Shown: positions 17,795 to 27,630, numbered from the stretch's first letter. The stretch is DNA of 64,000 nucleotides from Ensifer sp. USDA 6670 (GCA_000421085.1 ATWE01000008.1:1-64000); one strand, 5' to 3'. Numbers and translations are program-made. The notes: generated from the sequence alone by a model not told the origin.

Positions 17795-18793
17795 ATGTAT
17801 GCTCAAATGGTGAAGACGGATGCCTCTCGGGTCAAAAGCCCCGACGATATGGACTCGCAAGAGCGCGCTTTCCAGGAGCGGATAGACGCGGGACAAAAGA
17901 TCGAGCCGAAGGAATGGATGCCCGAAGGCTATCGCAAGACGCTCATCCGCCAGATCAGCCAGCACGCCCATTCGGAGATCGTCGGTCAGCTTCCCGAAGG
18001 CAACTGGATCACCCGCGCGCCGACGCTGGAGCGCAAGGCGATCCTGCTCGCCAAGGTTCAGGACGAGGCGGGGCATGGTCTCTATCTCTACTGCGCCGCC
18101 GAGACGCTGGGGGTGAGCCGCGACGCGCTTTACGAGCAGCTCCATTCCGGCAAGGCCAAGTATTCTTCGATCTTCAATTATCCGACGCTCAGCTGGGCGG
18201 ATATCGGCGCCATCGGCTGGCTGGTCGACGGCGCGGCGATCATGAACCAAGTGCCGCTACAGCGCTGTTCCTACGGCCCCTATTCGCGCGCGATGATCCG
18301 CATATGCAAAGAGGAGAGCTTCCATCAACGCCAGGGCTACGACATCCTGATCAAGATGATGAAGGGCACGCCTGCCCAGAAGGCCATGGTGCAGGACGCA
18401 TTGAACCGCTGGTGGTGGCCGTCGCTGATGATGTTCGGCCCGTCTGACGATGCCTCGGTCCACTCGGTCCAGTCGATGGCCTGGAAGATCAAGCAGAACT
18501 CCAACGACGAACTCAGACAGAAATTCGTCGACCAGACGGTACCACAGGCCGAATATCTCGGACTGGCTGTCCCTGATCCGGATTTGAAGTGGAACGAGGA
18601 AAAAGGCGGCTACGATTTCGGCGAGCCGGACTGGAACGAATTTTTCGAGGTGATCGCCGGCAATGGCCCCTGTAATGCCGAGCGTCTCGGTGCGCGCAGG
18701 ACGGCCTGGGAGGACGGCGCCTGGTTCCGGGACGGCCTGACGGCGCATGCCGAGAAGGCCGCACGTCGCGCGCAGCCGGGCGCCGCCGAATGA
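17795..18793 (+). CDS. paaA: Phenylacetyl-CoA epoxidase catalytic subunit PaaA
   Basis: Catalytic di-iron subunit of the phenylacetyl-CoA 1,2-epoxidase, 332 residues. Iron-binding motifs are DEAGH at 90-94 and KEESFH at 171-176. It turns phenylacetyl-CoA into its 1,2-epoxide using oxygen and NADPH, with PaaB, PaaC and PaaE. Start is the ATG at 17795 after GGAGGAG. First gene of the paaABCDE-paaZ series on the plus strand, with short gaps or overlaps throughout. Confidence 0.95.
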   Translation: MYAQMVKTDASRVKSPDDMDSQERAFQERIDAGQKIEPKEWMPEGYRKTLIRQISQHAHSEIVGQLPEGNWITRAPTLERKAILLAKVQDEAGHGLYLYCAAETLGVSRDALYEQLHSGKAKYSSIFNYPTLSWADIGAIGWLVDGAAIMNQVPLQRCSYGPYSRAMIRICKEESFHQRQGYDILIKMMKGTPAQKAMVQDALNRWWWPSLMMFGPSDDASVHSVQSMAWKIKQNSNDELRQKFVDQTVPQAEYLGLAVPDPDLKWNEEKGGYDFGEPDWNEFFEVIAGNGPCNAERLGARRTAWEDGAWFRDGLTAHAEKAARRAQPGAAE

Positions 18794-18812
18794 ACATCGG
18801 GAGCGAGACATC

Positions 18813-19097
18813 ATGTCCAGCGAATGGCCCCTCTGGGAGGTCTTTATCCGCGGCCAGCACGGCCTGAACCATCGCCATGTCGGTAGCCTGCACGCGCCGG
18901 ATGCCGAAATGGCGATCAACAACGCCCGCGACGTCTATACCCGCCGCAACGAGGGCGTCAGCATCTGGGTGGTGCGGTCGAGCGACATAGCGGCAAGCGC
19001 GCCCTCGGAAAAAGGCCCGTTGTTCGAGCCTGCGAATGCGAAGGTCTACCGGCACCCGACTTTCTTCGACATTCCGGATGAGGCGGGGCACATGTGA
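18813..19097 (+). CDS. paaB: Phenylacetyl-CoA epoxidase subunit PaaB
   Basis: Small 94-residue subunit. The N-terminus PLWEVFIRGQHGLNHRHVGS and the segment NARDVYTRRNEGVSIWVV are characteristic of PaaB, which bridges PaaAC units in the epoxidase complex. It follows paaA by 19 bases, and its stop overlaps the paaC start (TGATG). Confidence 0.95.
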   Translation: MSSEWPLWEVFIRGQHGLNHRHVGSLHAPDAEMAINNARDVYTRRNEGVSIWVVRSSDIAASAPSEKGPLFEPANAKVYRHPTFFDIPDEAGHM

Positions 19098-19882
19098 TGG
19101 TTCAGGCAACCGCGATGCAGGCGGCCGTCCATCGGGCCGCTCTTTTCGATTTCCTGCTCGGCATGGGCGACAATACGTTGATCCTCGGCCATCGCCTTTC
19201 GGAATGGTGCGGCCACGCCCCGGCTCTCGAAGAGGACATCGCGCTCGCCAACACGGCACTCGACCTCATAGGCCAGACGCAGCTCTGGCTCGGCCTTGCA
19301 GGCGAGGTCGAAGGGAGGGGCCGCAGCGCGGACGATCTTGCCTATCTCCGCGATGCACGCGACTTCCGTAATCTTCTGCTTACCGAGCGGCCGAACGGCG
19401 AATACGGCAGGACGCTGATGCGCCAGTTCCTGTTCGATGCTTGGCACTTTCTCTTTCTGAAAGGCCTTCGCGTCTCCTCCGAGCCGCGTATCGCCGGGAT
19501 CGCCGAGAAGGCGTCGAAGGAGGTGGCCTACCATCTCGAACGGAGCCGGGATCTCGTGATCCGTCTCGGTGACGGAACGGCGGAAAGCCACGCCCGCCTG
19601 CAGGAGGCGCTGGACGATCTCTGGCCCTATACCGGCGAGATGTTCGTGAGCGAGGCGCACGACCTCGCCCTTGCGGCTGCCGGCGTTGCGCCGGGGGCGG
19701 AGAGCTTGAAGGCCGATTGGGAGGCGCTGGCCGCGGAGACACTTCGCGCAGCGACGCTCGAAAAACCGGAGGACCGCTATATGCACGGGGGCGGCAAGCG
19801 CGGCCTCCATACGGAGCATCTCGGCTATGTGCTCGCCGAGATGCAGTTCCTGCAGCGCGCCTATCCCGGCGCCAGCTGGTAG
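19097..19882 (+). CDS. paaC: Phenylacetyl-CoA epoxidase structural subunit PaaC
   Basis: A 261-residue ferritin-like subunit paired with PaaA. The family is recognisable in LFDFLLGMGDNTLILGHRLSEW and in LMRQFLFDAWHFLFLKGL; it lacks an intact di-iron site and is structural. The ATG at 19097 overlaps the paaB stop; a GTG three bases earlier is possible. Confidence 0.95.
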   Translation: MVQATAMQAAVHRAALFDFLLGMGDNTLILGHRLSEWCGHAPALEEDIALANTALDLIGQTQLWLGLAGEVEGRGRSADDLAYLRDARDFRNLLLTERPNGEYGRTLMRQFLFDAWHFLFLKGLRVSSEPRIAGIAEKASKEVAYHLERSRDLVIRLGDGTAESHARLQEALDDLWPYTGEMFVSEAHDLALAAAGVAPGAESLKADWEALAAETLRAATLEKPEDRYMHGGGKRGLHTEHLGYVLAEMQFLQRAYPGASW

Positions 19883-19891
19883 GAGGCTCAC

Positions 19892-20416
19892 GTGGCAACG
19901 GCGATACGCCCCTCGATCGCGGATGTATGGCACTGGCTCTCGCAAGTGCCGGACCCGGAAATTCCGGTCATCTCCGTGACCGATCTCGGCATCGTCCGCA
20001 ATGTCGACTGGGATGGCGAAACGCTGGTGGTGACGGTGACGCCGACCTATTCGGGCTGTCCCGCCACGGCGGTCATCAATCTCGATATCGAGCGGCGGCT
20101 CAAGGAGAACGGCATCGAGAGCGTCAGGCTGGAACGCCAGCTCTCGCCCGCCTGGACCACCGACTGGATCAGCGCCGAGGGCCGCGAAAAGCTTGAAAGC
20201 TATGGCATTGCGGCGCCCGTCGAAGGCAGCGGAGCCGAGGGCAGGCTGTTGAAACGGATCGAAGGCCTCTCGGGCGGCGCGGCGCTGACGGTGTCCTGTC
20301 CCCGCTGCGGTTCCGCCCGGACCGAGAAGGTCAGCCAGTTCGGATCGACACCCTGCAAGGCGAGCTATCGCTGCCGGGACTGTCTGGAACCCTTCGATTA
20401 TTTCAAATGCATCTGA
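19892..20416 (+). CDS. paaD: Epoxidase maturation protein PaaD
   Basis: A 174-residue protein. The N-terminal MIP18/DUF59-type domain includes VPDPEIPVISVTDLGIV and TPTYSGCPAT, and the C-terminus is a cysteine zinc-ribbon (CPRCGS and CRDC). PaaD is thought to help mature the iron cofactor of the epoxidase. It starts with GTG at 19892, five bases after a perfect AGGAGG. Confidence 0.95.
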   Translation: MATAIRPSIADVWHWLSQVPDPEIPVISVTDLGIVRNVDWDGETLVVTVTPTYSGCPATAVINLDIERRLKENGIESVRLERQLSPAWTTDWISAEGREKLESYGIAAPVEGSGAEGRLLKRIEGLSGGAALTVSCPRCGSARTEKVSQFGSTPCKASYRCRDCLEPFDYFKCI

Positions 20417-20444
20417 CGTAATGCGAGGCGGAAAGAACGCTCAC

Positions 20445-21521
20445 ATGGCACGGTTTTATCCCCTTCAGGTCACCGAAGTCCGGCGCGATACGCGCGATGC
20501 CGTGGTCGTGACGCTCGAGCCGCGCGAGGAGGACCGCGCCGCCTTCGATTTCAAGCAGGGACAGTACCTGACCTTCCGACGCCTGTTCGATGGCGAAGAG
20601 CTGCGCCGTTCCTATTCGATCTGCGCCGGCCTCGACGAAGGCGCCCTGAAGGTCGGCATCAAGCGCGTCGATGACGGCTGCTTTTCCAGCTGGGCGAATG
20701 AGGAGCTCGAGCCCGGAGACACGCTGGAAGCCATGCCGCCGATGGGGGCCTTCTTCACGCCTATCGAGCCGGAGACCGCCAAACACTATCTCGGCTTTGC
20801 GGGCGGCAGCGGCATCACGCCGGTGCTCTCGCTCATCAAGACGGTGCTCGCGCGCGAGCCGCGGTCCGCGTTCACGCTTGTCTATGCCAACCGCCACTTC
20901 AGCTCGATCATGTTCCGCGAGGAACTGGACGACCTCAAGAATCTCTATCTGGGGCGGCTTTCCGTTCTGCACGTGCTCGAGAGCGAAGCCCAGGAGATCG
21001 ACCTGTTCAGCGGGCGGCTCGATCGGGAAAAATGCACTGCCCTGTTCCGGAGCTGGATCGATGTAAGGTCGGCCGATACCGCCTTCATCTGCGGGCCTGA
21101 GCCGATGATGCTCGCGGTTGCCGCAGCACTTCGCGCGCATGGCCTTGGCGACGACCGGATCAAGTTCGAACTGTTCGCCGCCTCCCAGCCCGGACGCGCC
21201 CGGCGCAAGGTCGAAAGCGCCGCCGGCGCCGATAACCGGGCGCGCTGCGAGGCGATCGTCACACTCGACGGCGCCACGCGCAGCTTCACCTTTGCGAAAG
21301 AGGGGCTGAGCCTCCTCGAAGCGGCGCTCGAAAACAGGATAGACGCGCCATTCGCCTGCAAGGCGGGGGTCTGCTCCTCGTGCCGCGCCAAGGTGCTGGA
21401 AGGCGAGGTGGAGATGGAGAGCAACAACGCGCTCGAGGACTACGAGGTGGAGCAGGGCTATGTGCTGACCTGCCAATCCTATCCGCTCAGCGACCGGATC
21501 GTCGTCAGCTACGATCAGTGA
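20445..21521 (+). CDS. paaE: Phenylacetyl-CoA epoxidase reductase PaaE
   Basis: A 358-residue iron-sulfur flavoprotein that feeds NADPH electrons to the epoxidase. The FAD-binding domain contains RSYSIC near residue 55, the NADPH domain GFAGGSGITPVLS near 120, and the C-terminal plant-type [2Fe-2S] ferredoxin domain has CKAGVCSSC with a final Cys in LTCQS. I choose the ATG at 20445 (ARFYPLQV start, usual length) over 20421. Confidence 0.95.
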   Translation: MARFYPLQVTEVRRDTRDAVVVTLEPREEDRAAFDFKQGQYLTFRRLFDGEELRRSYSICAGLDEGALKVGIKRVDDGCFSSWANEELEPGDTLEAMPPMGAFFTPIEPETAKHYLGFAGGSGITPVLSLIKTVLAREPRSAFTLVYANRHFSSIMFREELDDLKNLYLGRLSVLHVLESEAQEIDLFSGRLDREKCTALFRSWIDVRSADTAFICGPEPMMLAVAAALRAHGLGDDRIKFELFAASQPGRARRKVESAAGADNRARCEAIVTLDGATRSFTFAKEGLSLLEAALENRIDAPFACKAGVCSSCRAKVLEGEVEMESNNALEDYEVEQGYVLTCQSYPLSDRIVVSYDQ

Positions 21522-21571
21522 CCTCGATGCCGAGCCGACGCTTGAGTCTGAATTGACGGGAGGACCATCCG

Positions 21572-23638
21572 ATGAACGTAGTGGCGGACCGGCCGCGCCG
21601 GCTCGAAAGCTATATCGCCGGCGCCTGGAAGCCCGGTGCGAAGGACGGCGTGACCCTTTGCGATGCTGCGACCGGTGCGCCGGTGGCGCTCGTCGATTCC
21701 AGCGGCATCGATTTCGCCGCCGCGCTTGCCTATGGGCGCGAGAAGGGCGGGCCGGCGCTTCGCCGCCTGTCGTTCCACGAGCGGGCGATGATGCTGAAGG
21801 CACTCGCCCAGGCACTGATGGAACGCAAGGAGGAATTCTATGCACTCTCCACCGCCACCGGCGCAACGCGACCGGACAGCTGGATCGACATCGAAGGCGG
21901 CATCGGCACGCTTTTCTCCTATGCCTCGAAGGGCAGGCGGGAACTGCCGAACAGCCATGTGCTCCTTGACGGCGACGTCGAGGCGCTGTCGCGCGATGGC
22001 ACCTTTTCCGCTCAGCATATCCTGACGCCGCTTCGAGGCATCGCGGTGCACATCAATGCCTTCAACTTTCCCTGCTGGGGCATGCTCGAAAAGCTCGCGC
22101 CGACGCTGCTGGCGGGGATGCCTGCGATCGTCAAGCCTGCGAGCCAGACCGCCTACCTCGCCGAGCTGGTGGTGCGGCGGATCGTCGACACCGGCTTGCT
22201 TCCGGAAGGTGCACTCCAGCTCGTCTGCGGCTCCGCGGGCGATCTTCTCGATCATGTGGGCGATCAGGACGTGGTGACCTTCACCGGCTCGGCCACGACC
22301 GGGCGCAAGCTCAAGACCCATCCCGCGATCGTCGGCAATTCGGTGCGCTTCACCATGGAGGCGGACAGCCTCAATGCGGCCGTTCTCGGGCTCGATGCGG
22401 GCCCGGGAACGGAGGAGTTCGATCTCTTCGTCCGCGAAGTCGCCCGCGAGATGACGTCGAAGGCCGGGCAGAAATGCACGGCCATCCGCCGGGTGATCGT
22501 GCCGCGGGCCCATTGCGACGCGCTGGTCGCCGCTCTTGGCGAGCGGCTTGCCAAGGTTCCGCTCGGCAATCCCGCCGACGAGAACGTGCGGATGGGGCCG
22601 CTCGCAAGCCTCGATCAGCGCGAGGAGGTGAGGGCGCGCATCCTCGATCTCACCACGGATGCGGAGATCGTTGCGGGCGATCCGGCAAGACCGCAGCTGG
22701 TCTCCGGAGATGCGGAGGCGGGGGCTTTTCTCAATCCCGTTCTTCTCTACTGCGATAGTCCCGACGTAGCCCGATCGGTTCACGACGTCGAGGCCTTCGG
22801 CCCCGTGAGCACCGTCATGCCCTACGATACGGCGGAAGAGGCGATTGACCTCGTCCGGCGCGGAAGGGGGAGCCTCGTCACCTCCGTCTTCACCAATGAT
22901 CCCGATATTGCGCGCGAGCTGGTGATCGGCATGGCGCCGTTCCATGGCCGCGTGATGATCGGCAACCGCCTAAGCGCGAAGTCCTCGACCGGGCACGGCT
23001 CGCCCTTGCCGGGTCTCGTCCATGGCGGTCCGGGCCGGGCCGGCGGCGGCGAGGAACTGGGCGGCATGCGGGGCGTCAGGCACTACATGCAGCGCACGGC
23101 CGTCCAGGGCGCGCCGGGCCTCGTCGCTGCCGTCACCGGCCGCTGGATGGAGGGTGCGCCGGCACGGGCCGTCGGCGAGCACCCCTTCCGCAAGTCACTC
23201 GCCGAGCTGCGGGTCGGCGAGCAGCTCGTCACGGAGACGCGCACCGTCACGCTCGAAGACATCGAGCATTTCGCCGAATTTACCGGCGATACCTTCTACG
23301 CGCATATGGACGAGGAGGCCGCACGCGCCAACCCGTTTTTCGACGGGCGTGTCGCGCATGGTTATCTCGTCGTCTCCCTGGCCGCCGGTCTCTTCGTCGA
23401 TCCCGCCCCGGGGCCGGTGCTCGCGAATTACGGCGTCGACAGGCTGCGGTTCCTGACGCCCGTCTATCCCGGCGATGCGCTTCAGGTCCGGCTCACCTGC
23501 AAGGAGATCAGTGCGCGAATTAATGCCGACTACGGGGAGGTGCGATGGGACTGCCGCGTCACCAATCAGACTGGCGCAACCGTCGCCCAATATGATGTAT
23601 TGACGATGGTGGCGAAGACCGGAAGCGGGGAAGAATGA
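21572..23638 (+). CDS. paaZ: Bifunctional oxepin-CoA hydrolase / aldehyde dehydrogenase PaaZ
   Basis: A 688-residue fusion that opens the oxepin-CoA ring and oxidises the resulting aldehyde. Residues 1-520 form the aldehyde dehydrogenase domain, with the catalytic Cys in GQKCTA and the general-base Glu in MEADSLN. The C-terminal MaoC-like hydratase (about 540-680) has [15 protein letters not shown] and GRVAHGYL. Length is normal for PaaZ. It follows paaE by 50 bases behind GGGAGGA and overlaps the next gene by four bases. Confidence 0.95.
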   Translation: MNVVADRPRRLESYIAGAWKPGAKDGVTLCDAATGAPVALVDSSGIDFAAALAYGREKGGPALRRLSFHERAMMLKALAQALMERKEEFYALSTATGATRPDSWIDIEGGIGTLFSYASKGRRELPNSHVLLDGDVEALSRDGTFSAQHILTPLRGIAVHINAFNFPCWGMLEKLAPTLLAGMPAIVKPASQTAYLAELVVRRIVDTGLLPEGALQLVCGSAGDLLDHVGDQDVVTFTGSATTGRKLKTHPAIVGNSVRFTMEADSLNAAVLGLDAGPGTEEFDLFVREVAREMTSKAGQKCTAIRRVIVPRAHCDALVAALGERLAKVPLGNPADENVRMGPLASLDQREEVRARILDLTTDAEIVAGDPARPQLVSGDAEAGAFLNPVLLYCDSPDVARSVHDVEAFGPVSTVMPYDTAEEAIDLVRRGRGSLVTSVFTNDPDIARELVIGMAPFHGRVMIGNRLSAKSSTGHGSPLPGLVHGGPGRAGGGEELGGMRGVRHYMQRTAVQGAPGLVAAVTGRWMEGAPARAVGEHPFRKSLAELRVGEQLVTETRTVTLEDIEHFAEFTGDTFYAHMDEEAARANPFFDGRVAHGYLVVSLAAGLFVDPAPGPVLANYGVDRLRFLTPVYPGDALQVRLTCKEISARINADYGEVRWDCRVTNQTGATVAQYDVLTMVAKTGSGEE

Positions 23639-24138
23639 TGACGGAGCAGGAGACGCGGCATCTGGTGATGACCGTCCTGATGACGCCGGACATGGCGAAT
23701 TTCAGCGGCAAGGTGCATGGCGGCGCGCTTTTGAACCTGCTCGACCGGGTGGCCTTCTCCTGCGCGTCGCGCTTTTCCAAGCAATATGCGGTGACGCTCT
23801 CCGTCGACCAGGTGATCTTCAAGGAGCCGATCCATGTCGGCGAACTCGTCACCTTCCGCGCGGCGATCAACCATGCGGGCCGCACTTCGATGGAGGTCGG
23901 AATAAGGGTGGAGGCGGAAAACATCCGGGCGGGCACGCGGCGGCACACCAATTCCTGCTATTTCACGATGGTCGCCGTCGACGATGCGGGCCGTCCCGTC
24001 GCGGTACCGGAGTACCATCCGGAGACGGCAACCGAAAAACGCCGCCACCAGGCGGCCGAGCTGCGCCGCACGCTTCGGCGGGAATTCGCCTATCGGCTGA
24101 AGACGGTCGCCGAAACGGGGCGGGATGTTGAGGAGTAG
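23635..24138 (+). CDS. Hotdog-fold acyl-CoA thioesterase
   Basis: A 167-residue thioesterase. NFSGKVHGGALLNLLDRVAF and SVDQVIFKEPIHVGELVTF match the YciA/cytosolic acyl-CoA hydrolase group more than PaaI itself. The start overlaps the paaZ stop (ATGA), so it belongs to the operon. It probably releases CoA from dead-end or trapped CoA intermediates, the job PaaI does in other bacteria. The family is clear; a specific phenylacetate role is inferred. A second in-frame ATG lies at 23638. Confidence 0.8.
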   Translation: MMTEQETRHLVMTVLMTPDMANFSGKVHGGALLNLLDRVAFSCASRFSKQYAVTLSVDQVIFKEPIHVGELVTFRAAINHAGRTSMEVGIRVEAENIRAGTRRHTNSCYFTMVAVDDAGRPVAVPEYHPETATEKRRHQAAELRRTLRREFAYRLKTVAETGRDVEE

Positions 24139-24171
24139 GGCTGCTCGCCTGGCGCCGGCACCGACCCATTG

Positions 24172-24963
24172 TCACCGCCCCCTGAACTCCGGCTTGCGCT
24201 TGTCCAGGAAGGCCGTCACGCCCTCTGCATAGTCGGCGCTTCGGCCGGCTTCGCGCTGCAGGTCGCGTTCGAGGTCGAGCTGTTCGTCGAAGGAATGGGT
24301 GGCGGCAGCCTGGATCGCGCGCTTGGTCAGACCGAGCCCCCTGGTCGGCCCGGCGGCGAGCCGCACGGCGAGTGCGGAGGCCTCGTCCATCAGCGCCGCG
24401 TCGTCGACGGCGCGCCAGATCAGGCCCCAGCTCGCTGCCGTTTCCGCTTCCAGCGGTTCGGCCGTCATCGCCAGCGCCTTGGCGCGCGCTTCGCCGACAG
24501 CCCGCGGCAGGCTCCAGGTTCCGCCGGAATCGGGCACCAGTCCGATTTTCGCGAAGGCCTGAATGAAGCGGGCGGAGCGCGCGGCAAGAATGATGTCGCA
24601 GGCAAACGCGATATTGGCGCCGGCCCCCGCAGCAACCCCGTTGACTGCGCAGACGACCGGCTTTTCCAGGCTTCGGATCAGCTTCAGGAGCGGATTGTAG
24701 AAGGTTTCGATCGTGTGGCCGAGGTCCGGCGTGCCGCCCTTGCGGGGATCGCGGTCGCCGAGATCCTGGCCCGCGGAAAAGCCTCGACCCGCTCCCGTCA
24801 GCATCACGGCACGCACATCGTCGTCCGAATGGGCGCGCTCGAAGCCGGCGCGCAGTGCGAGATGCATTTCCTCGTTAAAGGCATTGAGCTTGTCGGGCCG
24901 GTTGAGCGTCAGGCGCAAGACGCCGGCTTCAAGCGCCGACAGTACGGTGTCGGAATCGGACAT
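24172..24963 (-). CDS. paaG: Epoxyphenylacetyl-CoA isomerase PaaG
   Basis: A 263-residue crotonase-fold enzyme that isomerises the ring epoxide to oxepin-CoA. LTLNRPDKLNAF, the oxyanion-hole segment GRGFSAGQDLGD, NGVAAGAG and FAKIGLVPDSGGTWSLPR (catalytic Asp) all fit PaaG. The true start is the ATG at 24963 with GGAGGAAGC ahead of it; a much longer open frame upstream is antisense to the next gene. It is convergent with the paa operon and divergent from the dehydrogenase gene. Confidence 0.9.
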   Translation of the reverse strand: MSDSDTVLSALEAGVLRLTLNRPDKLNAFNEEMHLALRAGFERAHSDDDVRAVMLTGAGRGFSAGQDLGDRDPRKGGTPDLGHTIETFYNPLLKLIRSLEKPVVCAVNGVAAGAGANIAFACDIILAARSARFIQAFAKIGLVPDSGGTWSLPRAVGEARAKALAMTAEPLEAETAASWGLIWRAVDDAALMDEASALAVRLAAGPTRGLGLTKRAIQAAATHSFDEQLDLERDLQREAGRSADYAEGVTAFLDKRKPEFRGR

Positions 24964-25014
24964 GCTTCCTCCCTGCACCCTCTGGTTCCCGCCCATAAAA
25001 GCCTTGCATGGACC

Positions 25015-25026
25015 GACCGGCCGGTC
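25015..25026. promoter_or_regulatory. Palindrome in the paaG / dehydrogenase divergent promoter
   Basis: Perfect 12-base palindrome GACCGGCCGGTC inside the 90-base gap between two divergent genes, preceded by GACC. CGGTC/GACCG repeats of this kind are common in TetR-family operators, and a related TCGATCGGTCGA lies upstream of paaA. This is a guess from symmetry and position. Confidence 0.4.
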
Positions 25027-25053
25027 AATCATGCCGCACGGAGGACGAGCATC

Positions 25054-26370
25054 GTGCCCCTCAGCATCGTGCATAGACACGGGGTCGCCGTCGTCGCCAC
25101 CGGCAACCCCCTGCGCCACGTTTTTCACGCCGAGCGCGCCGCACGGCGCCCACCGGCGCTTGCCGGCATCGAGCCGCACCCGATCCGTTCGGCGGCGGTG
25201 GTCGGCGGCGGCACCATGGGAACCGGCATCGCCGCGGCGCTGCTCAACGCCGGTCTTCCGCTCGTCCTGGTCGAGCGTGACGAGGCGGCGGTGGAACGGG
25301 CGCTTGTCAAGCTGCGCGCAATCTTCGACGGCGCGGTGAAACGCGGCCGCATCTCCGCCGGACTTGCGGCCGAACGCCTTGCCGGCATTGCCGGCACGAC
25401 CGCTTACGCAGCGCTCGCCGAGGCGGATCTGATCATCGAGGCCGTTTTCGAGGATCTGGACGTGAAGCGCGATGTCTTTCGAAGACTCGACGCCGTCTGT
25501 CGCGCTGACGCCATTCTCGCGACGAACACATCCTATCTCGATCCCGAGCGGATCGCCGCGGACATTGGGAGCCCGGAGCGGTTTCTCGCGCTGCATTTCT
25601 TCAGCCCGGCGCAGGTGATGAAGCTTCTCGAAATCGTGCCGACGCAAGCGACGGCGCCCGAGGTGTTGGCGACCGGTTTCGCCCTGGCGCGGTTGCTGAA
25701 CAAAATCCCCGTACGCGCCGGTATATCGGACGGTTTCATCGGCAATCGGCTTCTCAAGGTCACCCGGGCCCAGGCCGAGCGGCTGCTGCTCAGCGGCGCG
25801 ACGCCGGCCGCCGTCGATGCCGCCATGCGGGCCTTCGGGCTGCCGATGGGACCATTCGAGGCGCAAGACCTCGGCGGGCTCGATATCGCCGCCTTCCAGC
25901 GCCGTGCGGCCCGCGGCCGTGGCGAGACGATTTTTGCGCCGGTCGCCGACCGCCTTTCGGCAATCGAGCGCTTCGGCCAGAAGAGCGGCGGCGGCTGGTA
26001 TGACTACGCGCCCGGCGACCGCACGCCGCGCCCTTCCGCGACGGTCGCTCGCATCATAGCGGAGGAGGCTCGGGGCCGGCCCCGACGCGATTGGGACGAT
26101 GCGTCCATCGTCGACTGCATCCTGTGGCCGATGGTCAACGAGGCTGCGCGGATTCTCCGAGACGGAACGGCCCTGAGGCCCTCCGATATCGATCTCGTGG
26201 AGATCCACGGCTACGGCTTTCCGCGTTGGCGGGGCGGGCCGATGCATCATGCCGAGGCGCACGGCCTTCACAAGGTCGCGGGGGCGCTGAGTGCGCTTGC
26301 CGAGGCGGGGCTCGCCGATCCCCCTTGCGACCGGCTGCTCCAGGCTGCCGTGCGAGGCAGCTTCCTTTGA
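25054..26370 (+). CDS. 3-hydroxyacyl-CoA dehydrogenase (PaaH role)
   Basis: A 438-residue NAD-dependent dehydrogenase. After about 48 N-terminal residues comes the Rossmann fold (AAVVGGGTMGTGIAAAL), then the catalytic His in LALHFFSPAQVMKL and a tandem C-terminal 3HCDH region with IHGYGFPRWRGGPMHHAE, typical of multifunctional beta-oxidation proteins. The N-terminal segment HVFHAERAARRPPAL resembles the linker that follows a hydratase domain in those fusions, so the gene may be a shortened form. I start at the GTG at 25054 behind GGAGGA; no in-frame ATG fits. With paaG it would act in the later, beta-oxidation-like steps to beta-ketoadipyl-CoA. Confidence 0.75.
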   Translation: MPLSIVHRHGVAVVATGNPLRHVFHAERAARRPPALAGIEPHPIRSAAVVGGGTMGTGIAAALLNAGLPLVLVERDEAAVERALVKLRAIFDGAVKRGRISAGLAAERLAGIAGTTAYAALAEADLIIEAVFEDLDVKRDVFRRLDAVCRADAILATNTSYLDPERIAADIGSPERFLALHFFSPAQVMKLLEIVPTQATAPEVLATGFALARLLNKIPVRAGISDGFIGNRLLKVTRAQAERLLLSGATPAAVDAAMRAFGLPMGPFEAQDLGGLDIAAFQRRAARGRGETIFAPVADRLSAIERFGQKSGGGWYDYAPGDRTPRPSATVARIIAEEARGRPRRDWDDASIVDCILWPMVNEAARILRDGTALRPSDIDLVEIHGYGFPRWRGGPMHHAEAHGLHKVAGALSALAEAGLADPPCDRLLQAAVRGSFL

Positions 26371-26374
26371 CGGG

Positions 26375-26406
26375 CGCCCGCAAGAGCCGCGGGCGGGCAT
26401 TTTGTC
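26375..26406 (+). terminator. Intrinsic terminator after the dehydrogenase gene
   Basis: Seven-base stem CGCCCGC (26375-26381) and GCGGGCG (26389-26395) starts 5 bases after the stop codon and is followed by GGCATTTTG. The short T-run makes it moderate. Confidence 0.5.
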
Positions 26407-26488
26407 TCGGCAGGCCGAGCCGGGTTGCGCAATCGGCCACGTTTTCCTAGGAGGACCGTTTCGGATTTAAGAACAGACAGGTCCTGCC

Positions 26489-27586
26489 TTGGTCGAGACT
26501 CCATACTACCTCATCGACAAAGCCAAGCTTACCCGCAACATGGAAAGGATCGCCCATGTGCGCGAGAAATCCGGTGCCAAGGCTTTGCTGGCGCTGAAGT
26601 GCTTCGCCACCTGGTCGGTTTTCGACCTCATGCGCGACTATATGGACGGCACCACGTCGTCCTCGCTCTTCGAGGTGAGGCTCGGCCGCGAGCGGTTCGG
26701 CAAGGAAACCCATGCCTATAGTGTCGCCTATGGCGACAACGAGATCGACGAAGTGGTCTCTCACGCCGACAAGATCATCTTCAACTCGATCTCCCAATTG
26801 GAGCGTTTTGCCGACAAGGCGGCGGGCATCGCGCGCGGACTGCGGCTCAACCCTCAGGTCAGTTCTTCGAGCTTCGACCTCGCCGATCCGGCGCGTCCCT
26901 TCAGCCGCCTTGGCGAGTGGGACGTGGCGAAGGTCGAGCGCGCGATGGACCGGATCAACGGCTTCATGGTCCACAACAATTGCGAGAACAAGGATTTCGG
27001 CCTCTTCGACCGGATGCTCGCAGGGATCGAGGAAAGGTTCGGCTCGCTTATCGCCCGCGTCGGCTGGGTAAGCCTCGGCGGCGGAATTCACTTCACCGGG
27101 GACGATTATCCCGTCGAGGCCTTTTCGGCGCGCCTCAGGGCATTTGCCGACCGGTACGGCGTTCAGGTCTATCTGGAGCCGGGCGAGGCCTCGATCACGA
27201 ACAGCACGACGCTCGAAGTGACGGTGCTCGATACGCTCTACAACGGCAAGAATCTCGCCATCGTCGACAGTTCGATCGAGGCGCACATGCTTGACCTGCT
27301 GATCTATCGCGAGACGGCCAAGGTTTCGCCGAACGAGGGGCCGCATAGCTACATGATCTGCGGCAAGTCCTGCCTGGCCGGCGACGTCTTCGGCGAGTTC
27401 CGCTTCGCCGAAGAGCTGAAGGTCGGCGACCGCGTCTCGTTTCAGGACGCCGCCGGTTACACGATGGTCAAAAAGAACTGGTTCAACGGCGTGAAGATGC
27501 CGGCAATCGCCATCAGGGAACTTGACGGAAGCGTCAGGACCGTCCGCGAATTCACCTACGCGGACTACGAGCAGAGCCTCTCCTGA
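26489..27586 (+). CDS. nspC: Carboxynorspermidine/carboxyspermidine decarboxylase
   Basis: A 365-residue PLP-dependent decarboxylase of the alanine-racemase fold. The PLP Lys is Lys37 in LLALKCFA, and the active-site Cys is in GKSCLAGD near 290. GGGIHFTG and EPGEA contribute phosphate binding and substrate contacts. It makes spermidine or norspermidine from the carboxylated precursor produced by the next gene's enzyme, a route that avoids decarboxylated S-adenosylmethionine. The frame opens with TTG at 26489, behind GACAGG; no better start is in frame. Confidence 0.9.
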   Translation: MVETPYYLIDKAKLTRNMERIAHVREKSGAKALLALKCFATWSVFDLMRDYMDGTTSSSLFEVRLGRERFGKETHAYSVAYGDNEIDEVVSHADKIIFNSISQLERFADKAAGIARGLRLNPQVSSSSFDLADPARPFSRLGEWDVAKVERAMDRINGFMVHNNCENKDFGLFDRMLAGIEERFGSLIARVGWVSLGGGIHFTGDDYPVEAFSARLRAFADRYGVQVYLEPGEASITNSTTLEVTVLDTLYNGKNLAIVDSSIEAHMLDLLIYRETAKVSPNEGPHSYMICGKSCLAGDVFGEFRFAEELKVGDRVSFQDAAGYTMVKKNWFNGVKMPAIAIRELDGSVRTVREFTYADYEQSLS

Positions 27587-27630
27587 GGCTTCGCACAAAG
27601 CAAGACGGGTAGAAGGAGATATCCCCCGAA

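Noticed and set aside
20403-22945. Minus-strand long frames opposite paaE and paaZ
   Set aside because: Overlap certain paa genes and lack any recognisable domain.
23635-24138. Calling the operon thioesterase PaaI
   Set aside because: Sequence motifs fit the YciA/acyl-CoA hydrolase group better than the PaaI group, so no paaI symbol was given.
24964-26400. Minus-strand open frame extending paaG upstream to 742 codons
   Set aside because: It is antisense to the dehydrogenase gene, has repetitive Arg/Gly-rich translation, and the true paaG start has its own ribosome site.
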